Below, piece after piece: positions 1-12,905 of a stretch of 64,000 nt of DNA. Source of the DNA: Citrus sinensis (taxonomy: Eukaryota > Streptophyta > Magnoliopsida > Sapindales > Rutaceae); NCBI RefSeq assembly GCF_022201045.2, contig NC_068556.1:23727501-23791500 (forward strand), written 5' to 3'. Under the pieces are notes generated by a model. The model made no database searches. It was not told the DNA's origin and saw only the letters and a list, made by a program, of their open reading frames with translations. Made by a program: the position numbers and the translations under genes. Each line of letters starts with the position of its first letter. The stretch's first letter is position 1.

Positions 1-932
1 AACAATATATTAATACTAGATAACATTATGTCCAATTATCTGTCATTATGCTGTCTAAGTGTTTTTTTTTTTTTTCCTTCAAATTAATAATAACTCAGTG
101 GTGGCAAAACCAAAAAGGCAAACTTTCTCCATAATTCAATGGGAAGAATAAAAAGAAAAGTGTATTGTCTTTCTTATGCAAATGGGTCCAATTTTTCCTC
201 CTAAAATTGAATGTGTCGATCTTTGATCATATGAATGAGCTTCGAGATCAAAATAATTTGGGCACTAAACTCCAACTATGCAAGGCAACTACCATACCAT
301 GTGCCCAAAATCGAAGCTACCTAATTGTTTCTCAAGATTTGCCAAATTGCTGGCACATTTCAATTGTGAAAATAAAAAACTAAAAATTGAAAGAAGAATT
401 TTTATTTATTTATCTTGGTTTACACAAGCAGCCTGGAGATAGTGTAGGGACAATTATTTGAATTCCTTTTTATTTGTTTTAATTAATTTTTAAGGTGAGA
501 TGTCATGGGGACAAAATTATTAGCTGGACTCCACGTAATTGTGTGGGTGGTGGGGGCACAAATTATTCTCTAGAGATATTGTTGTAGTTTTTTTTTTCAT
601 AAAATTAAAATATGTGAATAAGAACCAAAAGTCCGAAAGAAAATATATAGAATTATGGTTAGTTTAATTCAATTATTAATATTCTCTAAATTAAATTGGT
701 TAAGCTTAAATAGTTCATAATTTGCACGAATTCCCATGCAAATTGTGAGCCACAAAATTATTCATGCATGATTTTGATTATGTGGCCGGCTGCCAGCATA
801 AGTTCACGTTACGGGTTGCAATGCTGACCACGAGCTGAAAGTTCGACTTCATAAAGTAATGACTTAGCTTGCCACGTTGCCACGTCATTATGCGCTATAG
901 TTGCTGTATGACTTCTTTTTTTTTTTTCTTTT

Positions 933-1185
933 TTGTGTGTTTGAGATTGAAGTATTATAATTTTAATTATTGTGGAAAAAAATTATAATTATGAAATAAA
1001 AATTAGTAATATATAGTAAATATAAATTTTAAATAATAATTTTGATGAAATTATTAAAGATATAATAGATTTTCTATTATATAAATGAAAAATCATATCA
1101 ATATAACTTTTGAGTTAAAGCAGTTAGTGTTTATTAAATATTTAACTGCTGTAATTTTTATCCAATCTCAATCTCAAACGCACCC
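933..1185. mobile_element. Diverged Tourist-like MITE
   Basis: About 250 bp of AT-rich DNA bounded by imperfect inverted ends. The right end reads, on the minus strand, GGGTGCGTTTGAGATTGAG, and the left end is a decayed version of the same motif. The interior (a TTTAACTGCTGTAA stretch and text around AATCATATCAATATAACTTTTGAG) matches, in inverse orientation, the better preserved element at 60121-60393. No clear target duplication remains, so this is the older copy. Confidence 0.65.
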
Positions 1186-3600
1186 TGAATATTCTTAATT
1201 TTAACGTCGTTTACACATCATTATGGATTTTATTTTCACACTCATTCGATAATTTCTGGTACTTTATATACTAAATTAAAATTTCTTTTTTAATAATTGC
1301 TTTGTAAGGTAAATTTAGAGGTAGTTCAATGAATTTAATTATGATGTAATATAATGTGTGTCATTGCTACTAAATTTCTTAACGGAGTTTGAAAACTCCG
1401 AAAACTTTGGTTGTCACCGGTGAGTGGTCCATTTCTTCATAAATTCCCAATAACTACCCACCACATTCATTTATGATCGGGGGTACTTATGGGCATTATG
1501 ATGTTGGGTCAGACCCATCTTCAATGTTGCTAATTTCGAGACACTACAGGGCCCAATCTGGATCTTCAGGCTTCTATAAGCCCCACGGCCGTGTTCGCTT
1601 CACAATGTTGGGGCTAGAAGATCCTAACCCAAGAAGAAGAAGAAGAATGTTATTTTGCATTTCAGCAATTAATACAATGCACTGGTTCAACTATTTATCT
1701 AAAACCCAGAACGGTTCAGATGTACTTGAAAACATGTGAAGTAATTAATGAGTTCAATTTGGTTTCAAGTGGTGCTTGACCACTGAGTCAATTTACTGGT
1801 TATTATTTGTTATATCATGCATTTTTCTTTCAATTTATTTGTATGCACCCTCCATGACGGCAGCTATTGGATTTGGCCTGCTCCCAAACGTAGAAATGTG
1901 GCGCCATATGAAAATGACTGCTACATATCATTTGAACACATGCTCGCCAATATTTAGTGTCTTTTATTTGTTCAAACAAAAGTTTTGACTACACTATCGA
2001 ATGGAAATTTAGTCGTATTTTAGCATCTCAAGTAATTAATTAATAACAAGCCATTATTATTATTTATTGAGTTTGGCTATGTTGGAGTTGTTGTAGAGCA
2101 CCCCTTCATAATCACATGATCAAAGTTATAATGAATTTTCTACTATTTATCACTTTACGTGTGTGGCTGAGAAGATATTCGTACTCCACCGCAAATCTAG
2201 TCCAACATAGTCATAGTCTTTTTTGAAACTACCTGATGCCTATTTCATAGCATATGCACGAGGGTATCACTCACTACCTAACAAGAGTTTTACATTACAA
2301 CCGTCCGTTGCAAAATTTTGGTTTATTTAAGTACAAGCTTGTCAATGTATTTACCAAGTTTTGCATTTGGTATCACAAGCCAGCTCCAATATTTGTGTAC
2401 TTATTATAATGAGCACTTAGAATGTTGTGAAGATTATTGCGTATGACTATAAGACTTGCGTAATCGGGTTGGCTGTCACATCAATACTCCATAGAAGTAA
2501 TAAACTAAATTTTGGTATATAAAGACGCCTTGTGGGAGAAATTATATGTAATAAAAAAATGAAAAGGAAAATTGTTCAGGTGATTCAACTTACTAATTGC
2601 TAAATTTGGTCAGCGCATCCCTGTGCCTTTTATATGTCATCATGCATGGTTCTTTCAATTTGCATACACCGTTAGTGGAATGGTGGCTTGGGCCAATTCG
2701 TGGTTGCCCTGCCCAAAACTAGAAACATGGTGCCCAATGAAAATTACAAAGAAAATGTTCTAAAAATAGACAATATGCTTTTAATTCTTCAAATTTTGTA
2801 GTAGATAGTGTGCCAAAAAGAATTGTTGTATCCTCTTCATTAATGCACACACCCACACTAAATTCTCTCTTTTGGGGGGTGGGGGGAGCAATTGAATTCA
2901 ATTTGAGCTCTTGTTTTAATGCTTTCATGCCATTTCCCTTTCATCTTTCCCCCAGTTTTTATTTTAGAACATATTCCTATGGGTCACCATTCACCAAACG
3001 AAGAATCCAAAGTGCATAAACTTTAAAAAGGTATACCAATTAATGTCAATTCCAACAAAAGGTAAAGATTAAACATAACATGTTTCGCATTCATCTATCA
3101 TATCATTACTATAACCATCCATTTAATTTGATTTTGGGCCTATGAAGTTTTTTTTTTTCATTTTCAGAATCAAGTTTCATGAGATACCCTTTGTTCTTTG
3201 CTATCTTTTTGGCCAGCTAATGTGCACCACATATAAAATTTATTGAAAAAAAAAAAAACAAAAACCGAATAGATAAAATTAATATGTGATGAGAAGATAG
3301 CGGCATGGATAAATAAATTACTATGTAATGAAAAATTAAAATCAATCTCCGTTTCTTACAATTACTTCTTCTTCAACTCCTCAAAAATACAGTTAGTTAA
3401 AAACTACAATTACCTAAAGACAACAAAAATAATAAAAAAGAGAAAAATTACAAAAATTTAAAAAATTAAATAAAAGTCCCCAAAAAACCATGAACAAAAC
3501 TCATCATCACAAGATAAATTGGTCAAAGGGGACATCCATAAAGTCCTAGTATTATTATTATTATGATTATTACTGATTTGATTTTTTTTGGGTTAATCAA
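1186..3600. other. Gene-free region with a faint internal duplication
   Basis: No reading frame here resembles a known protein, and GT-AG linking of short frames gives nothing. The only structure I see is a diverged pair at about 1815-1925 and 2635-2750. Both carry a TCATGCAT...TTCTTTCAATTT block followed by a CCCAAA...TAGAAA...TGG block in the same order. Bases 1-932 likewise hold only AT-rich sequence. Confidence 0.5.
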
Positions 3601-4273
3601 CTAAGCATAAACGGAACCATAAGATAAAGCCATTAACAAAACAGCAGCTTGCTCTTCTTCTCCAAGCGTCTTTCTTTGCTTCTCCACGCTTGATCTTTGC
3701 ATCAAAACTTCTCTTCCCAATGCGTACAATCTTTGCTTTAATGAATCCCCAAGCTTATTACTTGAGCTATTACTGCTGCTATTGCTGTTGCCTCTCTTTG
3801 ATTTTTTCTCCTCTTTAGTGATTCCCAATATTGCCCTCCTCTTCTTCCTGCTCCTTATCCCGCATGCATTACATAGTGACTGCAAGATCACACGTTTCAA
3901 ATGAAATCACTAAATGTTAAAATACCGGCAGCCGGAAACATTACCCACCGCAAATATGCACTTGATCGATCATCGCGATGATGATCAAGGGCGGGCGTGA
4001 AATTACCTTGGGGCCAGCGGGGCCACCTCGCCACAGTGGGGTCTTGGTGGTCCCACAATCAGCACAGGTCTTTTTGATACTATTTTCATCCGAAGAAACC
4101 CCATCAAGCCTCTTGCTGCCGCTGCTGTTCACTTCGTCGGATTCAAATCCCTGCGATAAAAGAAAACACAACAACCCACGGTCAGCTAAGATGTGAATGA
4201 TTGGATCAAAAAGAAAACCAATATCCAACACAAGCAAAGCACGATCACTCACTTTGTCACTCGGATCCATCAT
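3601..4273 (-). CDS. LLM-domain B-class GATA transcription factor (GATA15/16/17-like)
   Basis: This is a nuclear zinc-finger transcription factor expected to bind GATA motifs. The model has three exons: 4253-4273, 4007-4150 and 3601-3879, joined at GT-AG sites in phase 0 and giving 147 aa. The second and third exons together encode one type-IV finger, C-X2-C-X18-C-X2-C, starting CADCGTTKTPLW and ending CNAC, followed by a basic tail (RSRKKRR). The finger is split by an intron. The last 15 residues include AVLLMALS, the leucine-leucine-methionine (LLM) motif that defines the LLM subgroup of B-GATAs (GNC, GNL, GATA15, 16, 17 and 17L in Arabidopsis). The small size fits GATA15/16. A serine/asparagine run separates the finger from the C-terminus. 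Start: two ATGs in tandem at 4273 and 4270; the first is taken. Family members act in greening, flowering time and cytokinin or gibberellin responses; that role is known for the family and inferred here. Confidence 0.92.
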
Positions 4274-4495
4274 TTTTAGAAGATTTTTCAAGAAACTAAG
4301 ACTGACCCAGGTGAAAAGAGATTGAAAACTGAAGTGGGTTTTGATCAAAAGGGAAGCTAATCACTCTAGCTAATGATTTGGAATGAAGCTATTAGCTGGC
4401 CGGGGCTAAATATGAATGAAGGAAAGAATGAATGAATGTGAGAGAGAGAGATAACGAAGTGAAGTGTGTAATGTTCGTGCCGCTTTAGAGAGACC

Positions 4496-4501
<6 letters not shown>

Positions 4502-4541
<40 letters not shown>
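4502..4541. repeat. (GA)n microsatellite in the GATA gene 5' leader
   Basis: About 20 uninterrupted GA units; on the transcribed minus strand this is a (CT)n tract. It lies between the likely TATA box (4610-4617) and the start codon (4273), so it is probably in the 5' UTR. GA/CT tracts at this position are typical of plant genes and are bound by BPC/GAGA-binding proteins. Confidence 0.85.
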
Positions 4542-4544
<3 letters not shown>

Positions 4545-4609
4545 TCAAAACCGACACACAACAGAGACCAGAGACCGCACGCAGGGCAGAGATCTGAAAA
4601 ATACTCCCA

Positions 4610-4617
4610 TTTATATA
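4610..4617 (-). promoter_or_regulatory. Likely TATA box of the GATA gene
   Basis: TATATAAA on the minus strand, about 340 bases upstream of the GATA start codon and just upstream of the GA/CT leader tract. Transcription would begin near 4580. A telo-box-like AAACCCTAG lies close by at 4627-4635. Positional inference only. Confidence 0.45.
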
Positions 4618-4639
4618 TGAGATGCGAAACCCTAGCTTT

Positions 4640-7600
4640 CGGTTAAGGAAATGACTTGATTGCCCTCGTTGGTTTAAAAAGTTTTAATCTAACCCGCCCT
4701 TTGGCCAAAATGTGCAACCAACGCACGCCCCCGCCAAAACCCAAAACGAAATGGCTCCGAAAAGAAACCTCAACAAAAAATGGCGCCATTTTGATGAGTT
4801 TTGCCTCCATTTCGCTCCTTCGTTTACTTGTTTATTTTTATAGATTTGGTAGTAATCGTGTGGTTGATGAGTTTGCGTAGCTATTCTTTTTCTTCTACGC
4901 GTCCGGTGTGTTTAAATTTGGACCCTTTGATTAGTTAACTAATGCTGGCCCTACCTTTTAAGTTTCTTTGTATGTCACAAGGTCTCACTTGTCACTTATC
5001 ACTTTGTTAATGAAACCTTAAAATATAAACCAGTCTTTATCAACAAGGAATTTATTAGGGATGCTTACATTTACAATTGAAAACTGAATTGAGTTCTTTT
5101 AAATTAGTTATGTGAAGATGGAGTTTGAGCACTTCAGTTTTGTAAGAGTTGAGTTCATTTTAAATATTGAGAAGAAACCCAAATGAAGTTTGAATTACCC
5201 CCAAATTTATTGATACCTAAATTCTGTCGTTTAATGATTATTTGACTAATAAAATATTTACTGAAAACTTCTTAAATCAATTATGCGCCGAGTTACTTTT
5301 ACTCCCAATAATAATAAGTCTTTTACTTTCACTTACTTAAAAAATAATTGAAAGAAAGAAATAAAGTGTTAACAAAGTAGTCCAAACTCTAAAACAACTA
5401 AAGTTATTCGATAAATTTTAGAATGTATACACACGAAATAAAAAAAAAAATTGACATTTAAAATAGTCTTTAGTTACAGAGCATATCGGTAATTTTCTCA
5501 ACAATCGATAATTTAATGGAAAATATTGGCCATTATAATCCTCAATAGTTGTGTGAATTACCCAAAAAGCTGAAGAGGAAATTAATAAGAATTCAAGTCA
5601 AATTTAGAGACGTTTAAGCATATGATAAGACAAGAAAAATGGCGAGTGGCGTTTGATTATCCAAGTAGCTCACTTAAAGCCCACAAATCCTAAGAGATGA
5701 GGTTTTACATATATGATCCAAAATCTCATTAGCAAGCGCTGATAGATAATCAGAGCGTCACCGGTGTCACCATCTATTGACCCAAAAACAAAAAGCATAA
5801 AAGACACCACAACTTAAGACCAAAAAATGAAACTTGTCACAGTCATTATTTCTGGGATGAGTTTTCCACATAGGGCTCTGTGAACTTGTGGCGCACATAA
5901 CAAGTTGTTAATAGAAGATGAGAATTGAGAAGCATGAAAATGCAGATGAAGCAAACAGATAAGAAAACAATAATATGCCAGATATTATGTGAGGGGACAT
6001 GAGACCAGACAAGAAAAAATGAGGACCACTTAAGTAAATCTTGTTGCCGTATTTTAATTTTAATTTGTTTTATATTTTGAAACAACAAAACATCTCCGTT
6101 TGTTCATTTAATAAGTCTTTTATTATTGTTGTGGTTGAATTGGAACTTAATGGAAATGGATAATTGAAGGCAACCCACACAAAGAAAGAGTTTTTTTTTT
6201 TGGCAAGCTGCTGCCTCTCTGCCGAGACTGCAATAATAGTGCCATTATTAATGTGCTGTTGCTTTCTTTTTCTTTATAATAATTCACTAATTTGCTCGTC
6301 TCTCATTTGCCTTTGAAGAAAAAGTTCGAAAAGCTTCGAAAACTCGTTAAGCTCCCGTGGATTTTGTTTTCATTAAAACCTGTGACGTTACTTTTGAGTT
6401 TTGACATTCTTTGGCCATCAAGATTATAACCAAAGAACCCAACCAAGTTCTTTCCGATTGTCACCCACTACTTATGGTAACCTACTACTTTATTCTGACT
6501 GAAAAATTAAAAAAAATATATTGAAGTTTCAACTTTAGAGCTTTTGTTGAACAAAATGCATATTTTAGCAAGTTATTGTTAAATATTAATTTAATAAAAA
6601 AGAAAAGAGGCTTACGAGCAGTAATATGCAACAAGATAAGAACACTATTGTGTTAGATTAAATCATTGTCTAGTGAAAAAGTTGATTAGGAGATGTACCA
6701 AAATTGGCACAAAGAAAACCTTTTCTTGACGGGAAATAGCAAATGAAATTGCAACACTTTCCCATGAAGCATTTACGTAGGGATTGTCAATTTTTCCATG
6801 CAAGATCATATCTCATTTGGGACATAATTGAGATATATTTAAAAAAAAAAAAACGAAGGTATATGAGTGAGACTTTTTTTTTTATCTCACTTGTATAAAT
6901 AGGATAGGATTGGGATTGGCAAATCCCATCCCATCCTATCACATTGCCAACTCTATTAGTTTAGTTTATTATTATATTATTTAATTATTAAATATTTTAA
7001 CATGGTTGAATTTGGTTATTGTCTAAATTTATAGTTTTTGAAGCATTAATATTAACATGTAATGGAAGCAAATAGGCAATTAAAATGTTAGCATAAAATT
7101 ATATTCAAATATGCATGTCGTCAAAATAAAACTATTAATTGATAATTCTATTTCGTATTTATTCAAGATTTTTTCTATATTGAGTTATGATGATCTTTAA
7201 AAGAAAAAAGTCATAATTTATTTATTTATATTCGATATTATTTAGGATAACTGGATGAGATGAGATATTTAATAGGATCAGACTATGACAAATTTTTGCC
7301 CCAAAAAAATAAAGGGACATGAATGGCTCTGCGTCAAATGATGTCGGGATTGAGTATGGCCGGCACATTCCATGATCTGCCTTTTTTCTTCTTTTTTTTT
7401 TCTATTTTAATTGGATGTAAAATTAGATAAAGACATTTTTTTTAGAAGGTTAGAATTGATAATTATGGAAATGAGAGACTCATTCCTACTCCACTTTTGA
7501 AATTAATCTCCCATTCCGTAATCCCAATATGAGGTGAGTCGCCTCAATGATTCCAATTACTATTCCCTAATCCCAATATGAAGTGAGCCTCACCTCAATG

Positions 7601-8240
7601 ACTCCAATTACCACTCTTAATTTGGTTCAATTCAGAAAGTAAACACTGTTACTTATTCTAATTTCGAATTTCAATTATGCTGTAAATAAACACACTGTTA
7701 GAAAAGATGAGAAACCCTCCATGTGCTCGTTAAAACCGATGCCTTGATTTATTCAGAAACTTAGTAGTACCAAGCTGTTCCTACTAGTTACTATAATTTA
7801 GTAATTTTTCTAACCTTCCAACTGTTTAAAAAAAAAAAAGGAAGTTCCAAATTGCATTGAGTTTAGTGGTTAATTAATAAATTTAACGCACGTGCCCCAT
7901 TTCAGTCTTTGCATGTCTTTTTTCGTCGACTATTATTTATTCAGTCAAAAGACTTACGAGTCCTTTACCAACCTCCATAATGAGTACAAGATTACCCAAT
8001 GTCAACATTACTCGCCTATTTTCATTCCTAAAAAAAAAAAAGAAAAAAAAATTGCACGCCATTTGAAATTTGAAGTACGGCAATTTTCTAATTCTATCAC
8101 AAGTATTATGAATTGAAATCACTAAATCAAAGAAAATAACAACACTTGAACCGTTGACAGTCACAAACACATTTTCCATTGAAAATTCATCACTCACACC
8201 AAGAAATTTTTGGTCTTTTGACTCCCAACAGTTCAGAATT
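4640..8240. other. Gene-free AT-rich intergenic region
   Basis: No supported gene. The only repeated text is a short tandem pair at about 7510-7615, in which a unit of roughly 57 bases containing TAATCCCAATATGA and CCTCAATGA occurs twice. A small inverted repeat built on GGATTGGGATTGG and its complement lies near 6905-6945. Both look like decayed transposon text, but no ends or target duplications can be defined. Confidence 0.5.
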
Positions 8241-8249
8241 TGAGATTTT

Positions 8250-9160
8250 CAAAGGAGAATGTAAAGACACCGGTTGTATTGTAAACACGCCTGCTACTAA
8301 AACAGCGGCGATTTGCGGCAGCAAAATCTTCCCACATGCGGAACAGTTCACATTTTAGTCCAGCCCATAAACTCCACTAATGCAAACTCCAGCTCAATTC
8401 AGCCATGTTCCCCCTTTAGTCAAATGAGCCTAATTCTGATTATTCAGCTCAGGCTCACACATGCGCTTGCAAAAACATGATTGTAGAGATGAAAGTAAGA
8501 ACATGAGGATTTCGCACATTTAAGAAAGATACTGCTAATTACTCGTAATACACACAAACAAGAGGTTTTTGGTACTCTACATTTTCAGTTATTCACCCAC
8601 CACAATGAAACAAATATGCCAAGCCGTAGAGAGACTATGGTTACACACACGACTCATGGGACAAATTGTAGACTCGACAATGCCCCGACTACAACGACCA
8701 CCACAACCACCACGACCACTTCAGATCAGTCCCTGGACATACACTTCTTGCATTCCTCTTGAAGCATTTCCAAGGCAAAAACACATGCCATCATATTGTA
8801 GTTAATCCATCCAGCCTCACTTTATTGGACTCTGTAAGTATAGACCGACCTTAGTTGGCACCTTTTCAACCACAATAGACACTGGACCAAACCTGTAACC
8901 AGACATGCAAAGGCGCCCTGACCCGACCCAACTTGACCCCGACATACGTCGTCAACATTCAAACCCACCCCAACACAAACTTCTGCTCCATCCGACAAAC
9001 TATGTATCCCTGCAATTTTCGTCAACATATCAGCAAACACTACTTCTAAACAACCCATCCCAAGTTCTTAAGGTAAAATGATGACTCAAGTTGCACTATA
9101 AATCAAACATTTGAAAATAAATCTAGCTTACCTCCCACCAGAAAACGAGCCAATTGATTT
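8250..9160 (-). other. 3' flank and probable 3' UTR of the importin-alpha gene
   Basis: Noncoding sequence downstream of the importin stop codon. The proximal part is probably transcribed as 3' UTR. I see no separate gene, and short open frames on either strand lack family features. Confidence 0.4.
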
Positions 9161-11946
9161 TCAACTGAAATTGAATCCACCAGACGGAACTTGAACCTCA
9201 TTCCCTGCATATGGGAAACCTGGCTGAGGACCATCACCTGCAGCTATTGTCTCATCGTCCTCTTCCAACCAGTATGTCTCAAGAATTTTTACTGCCTTCT
9301 CATAGATCTCATTGTTGTCATGACTTTGTAGATTTTCAATCTTTTCTAACCCCTCAGCCTCCTCAACCAACTGGGCATATTGATTAACATCTGCAGTGGC
9401 AGTACCCATATTCTTTTCAGCTTCCCCGACCTTCAAAATGTTCTCTAATCCTTCTAAGCAAACAGTGACAATCCGTGGATCAGGGCATACAAAGAGATCA
9501 CACAAAGGTTTTATACACCCTTCTCTCACCAGGTACCTACCATACATAGGAAAGGGGTTATAGCCAATTCAATAATGAAAAAATGAAGACAAAGGGGAAA
9601 AAAAGGAGGTTCAAAACTGAATAAATAACATACTTGATTTGCTCATGAGTACCACCCGAGGTGGCATTTGAAATTGCCCAAGCAGCCTCCTTCTTTATAT
9701 CAAATTCAGCATTTTGAAGCAGATTGACAAGGGGACCAACTAAGCCAGCATCAATTACCGCCTGAATCACATAAAAAGTTCAAATTATGAGGCACTAAGA
9801 ATAAAACATGTAAAATTTAATGTGCTAACATCCTGGTCCTAGACTCCTACTTTACTTTAAACTAAAGTTCAAACACATGAAAACAGATTAAAATCCATTG
9901 AAATACTTTTAAGATGCTCTCAAAGCTTACTTCTGTAACTTCAATCAAGCCACCCATTACAAATCCACAATCAACTGCTAGATACTTGAAAAACACCTAA
10001 ATCATTACCTGAATCTGGTCCCTGTTCCCAGCTGTAATATTTGAAATAGTCCAGCAGGCCTCCTTCTTGATGCTCTTTTTATGACTATGGGTCAACAGGC
10101 CCAAAAGGTAGGGCAGTGCACCATAGGTAATTATACACTGTAACGAAGGAAACAAATGAGCATAAAATATGTTTCACATAAAAAGCATCCATAGTGGCAA
10201 AGTTAAAATATGCAGTGCAGATGGATCAAAAAGCGTACAACAAGATTGTTCACTTACATCATGTTTTGCAGGAATTTATAAATAGAAAAGCAATAAATTG
10301 AATATTGTGCATTTCCGTTAAACATTAAATACAATCGAGGAAAATAAAGTCCTGGATAAGCTCATACCTGAGTCTGGAAATCATCTCCCGTCACAATATT
10401 TCCAACTGTACGAAGGGCAGGAATGAGCACTGAGGGTGATTGATGACTGGAACATAAGTTTTAAATTATCAGATTTACACACATATAGGAAGAAAGAAAA
10501 CCAATAAAAATTATCAAATTAAAATATTTCACTCACCCAAGGAGCTCAACAAGTCGTGGACAAACACCTGCCTCAATCACAGCTTGAATTTTGTCATTCG
10601 TTCCATCAGAAAGATAGGAGAGTGCCCAGCAGGCATCAGTCAAGACCTCTTCATCATTTGAATGAACAAGCTGTGCAAGAGCTGGAAGAGCTGGTCTCAC
10701 CTGCACATCAAATTTCGGAACTTATAAAATAAGAACGACAATGAATAAAACTTGCATGCATCCATAAAAAGAACCAAAAAGTAAACCTGGTCAAATGGTG
10801 GCTGGGGCTTCCCCCTGCAGAAATTAGACAAAGTCCATGTGGCATTTCTTAGCATTGAAAGCTTAGCACGCTCATTTAACTGTGCCAGCAATGGAATCAA
10901 AGCTCCTTGGCTGAGCACAAGATCACGGCATCTAGGAGAGTCACCAGCGACATTTCCCAATGCCCAAACAGCCTACATTATATAAAAGAACATTAGTTAA
11001 ACTATAACCTTCAATTCGGTTCTCTGGTTCCACATAACTCTAAGCCTATTAAAAATCCAAAACCAGAATTTAAAAAAAAAAATGAACATATACCTGCTCA
11101 CGAACATCATCACTTGGAGAAGCAAGTAACTTCACAAATATTGGAACAGCACCATGGTCAATCACCACCTTAGTGTTCTCTGAAGTTCCAGAAGCAATGT
11201 TTGTAAGAGCCCAGGCAGCCTCAAACTACAAAAACCTCAAACATATCAATACACACACACACCACCAATTTAAAAAACCCCAGACATGGAAAAAAATAAC
11301 AATAAAACCAAACTCAGACCTGAAGTTGCGGATAGTCTTCCCTCATAAGAAACTCAACAAAACGCGGAACAACACCAGATTGTATGACTTCCTCAATTGG
11401 TGGACTCCTCTCTGTTAATCATAACAAATTTATTAAACAAGAAATAACATAACAACGGCCAACATATTTGCTTCGATAACATGTTAAGTAAATACCGATT
11501 GAAAGCAGTTTTCGAAACTGAGTAGTTGCTTCCAGCTGCAAGCTACTGTCGTCTGACCAAACCCCAGCAACCATGGCGGGCAAACTTTCCAACTGCAAGT
11601 CAATTATCAGCCCAATTCAAAGACGGAGTCGTTTGATCCGCAAAAAAAAGTTGAAACTTTATAACCCAATCAAAAGCCTTAAATTGAATTTAACCAATCA
11701 AAACCCTAAATTTACAAAAAAAAAAATTACCTTAGTTTGGAGATTCAGATTGGATGCAGGAGCAGGAGGAGGAAATTGCTGAGATTGGAGACCTTCGCGT
11801 CGCTTCTTGAGCAAGCTTTCTTCGCGCTTATTCTTTCTGATCTCCACCATGTTATCTTCTCTCCGTCGTCGACCTTCATCGGCGTCGACGGCAACCTTGT
11901 AACGGTTTCGACGAACCTCGGCTCTGGCGTTCGGCCTCAGCGACAT
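9161..11946 (-). CDS. Importin subunit alpha (nuclear import receptor)
   Basis: This is the cytosolic adaptor that binds classical nuclear localisation signals and hands the cargo to importin-beta. Ten coding exons join at GT-AG sites: 11731-11946, 11496-11592, 11320-11411, 11094-11225, 10787-10972, 10537-10700, 10368-10446, 10009-10137, 9634-9761 and 9161-9536. They total 1599 bp, an open frame of 532 aa, the usual length for plant IMPA-1/2 type proteins. Residues 1-95 form the importin-beta-binding domain, rich in arginine and lysine ([35 protein letters not shown]). The rest is an armadillo solenoid with the expected W...N pairs ([66 protein letters not shown]) that line the NLS groove. 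The acidic C-terminal tail ends in GGFNFS. No defect is seen. It is an ordinary housekeeping paralogue; which Arabidopsis IMPA it matches best I cannot say. Confidence 0.96.
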
Positions 11947-11999
11947 CGTTTTGGCTTCGGAAAAAAAACCCTAACTTGTGATTAAATTGAAAATTAGGG

Positions 12000-12880
12000 A
12001 TTTGGAGTGAGAGTCAAGGCTGAGAAAAAGCAAGGGAGGGAAAATGAGAATGTACTTATTGAAGAAGTGAGAATTTGGAATTTATAATTTTATTTTTTTT
12101 ATTAGCACTAATTAATTGATTAATTACAGTTGTTTAGTTTGTTGGGCTTGAATGGAAGTCGTGACTTTGAATGAGTTTGAATTTGAAAGACTATTGGATA
12201 CCGGGAGCTTGGACACGTGTGCAAGTCTTGTTGGTTTGAAATTAAAATGGTAAAAACAATTTACTTTTATTTATTTATTATTTTCTCTTTTTTAGGAGAA
12301 CAACCTATTTTTAACAACATTGTCTTTTTCTTCAGTCGAAATCGCTATGGAGAAAATTGTTGCTTCTAAATATATAACTCTAATTAGACAATGTGAAAAT
12401 AACAGAGATTTTGGCTGCAATTGGATGTAGGTTATTAGAATATAAGATTTATTTTCTAAATTGATATTGAAATTTCCTTAAAAATTACAATATAAAGCAA
12501 ATTATGTAACTAATATTATGTTGTTTATAAAGTAAAATTTTAAATTTTAATACAATATTTTTTTAAAAATAAATTTTACGAATATTTTGTCATTCGGTTT
12601 AAATAACTACACTCTTGTCGGTATTGTGTCGTGTCACGTGTGTGTGGCATGAGGAATATTACACGTCTTGCCCATGAATTTGCCAAAGGAAAAATAAAAA
12701 AATTGAAAAAAGGTAAGGAGAGGTCTATCTAGCATGTACTCTAATGATCCTTTAAGAAGCTATAAATGAACTGTGCAGTTGCATTTGGGCCATCAGCATT
12801 GGCCCAGAATTTACTGGATCCTTCTCCATATGAAACATGAGAAAATTCTATTCACAAAACCACGTACAGTATAGATTTTT
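12000..12880. other. Intergenic region between importin-alpha and DUF1218 genes
   Basis: The first roughly 100 bases upstream of 11946 should contain the importin 5' UTR and core promoter. The remainder is AT-rich with no coding or repeat structure that I can support. Confidence 0.4.
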
Positions 12881-12905
12881 CTTTAATGTGTTGATGTTGT
12901 GTACA

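Noticed and set aside
1473-1739. Plus-strand frame starting MIGGTYGHYDVG
   Set aside because: 88 codons, no recognisable domain, no splice partner and no neighbouring coding sequence; most likely chance.
4366-4646. Open frames made of SLSLSL or RERERE
   Set aside because: Translations of the GA/CT microsatellite in the GATA gene leader, not genes.
6905-6945. GGATTGGGATTGG inverted repeat, possible transposon end
   Set aside because: No partner end or target duplication could be found nearby.
8569-9058. Open frames of 78 codons on each strand downstream of importin-alpha
   Set aside because: Low-complexity proline- and cysteine-rich text without domains; it sits in the probable 3' UTR or flank.
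11698-11985. Plus-strand frame of 82 codons
   Set aside because: Antisense to importin-alpha exon 1, whose arginine-rich codons keep the opposite strand open.
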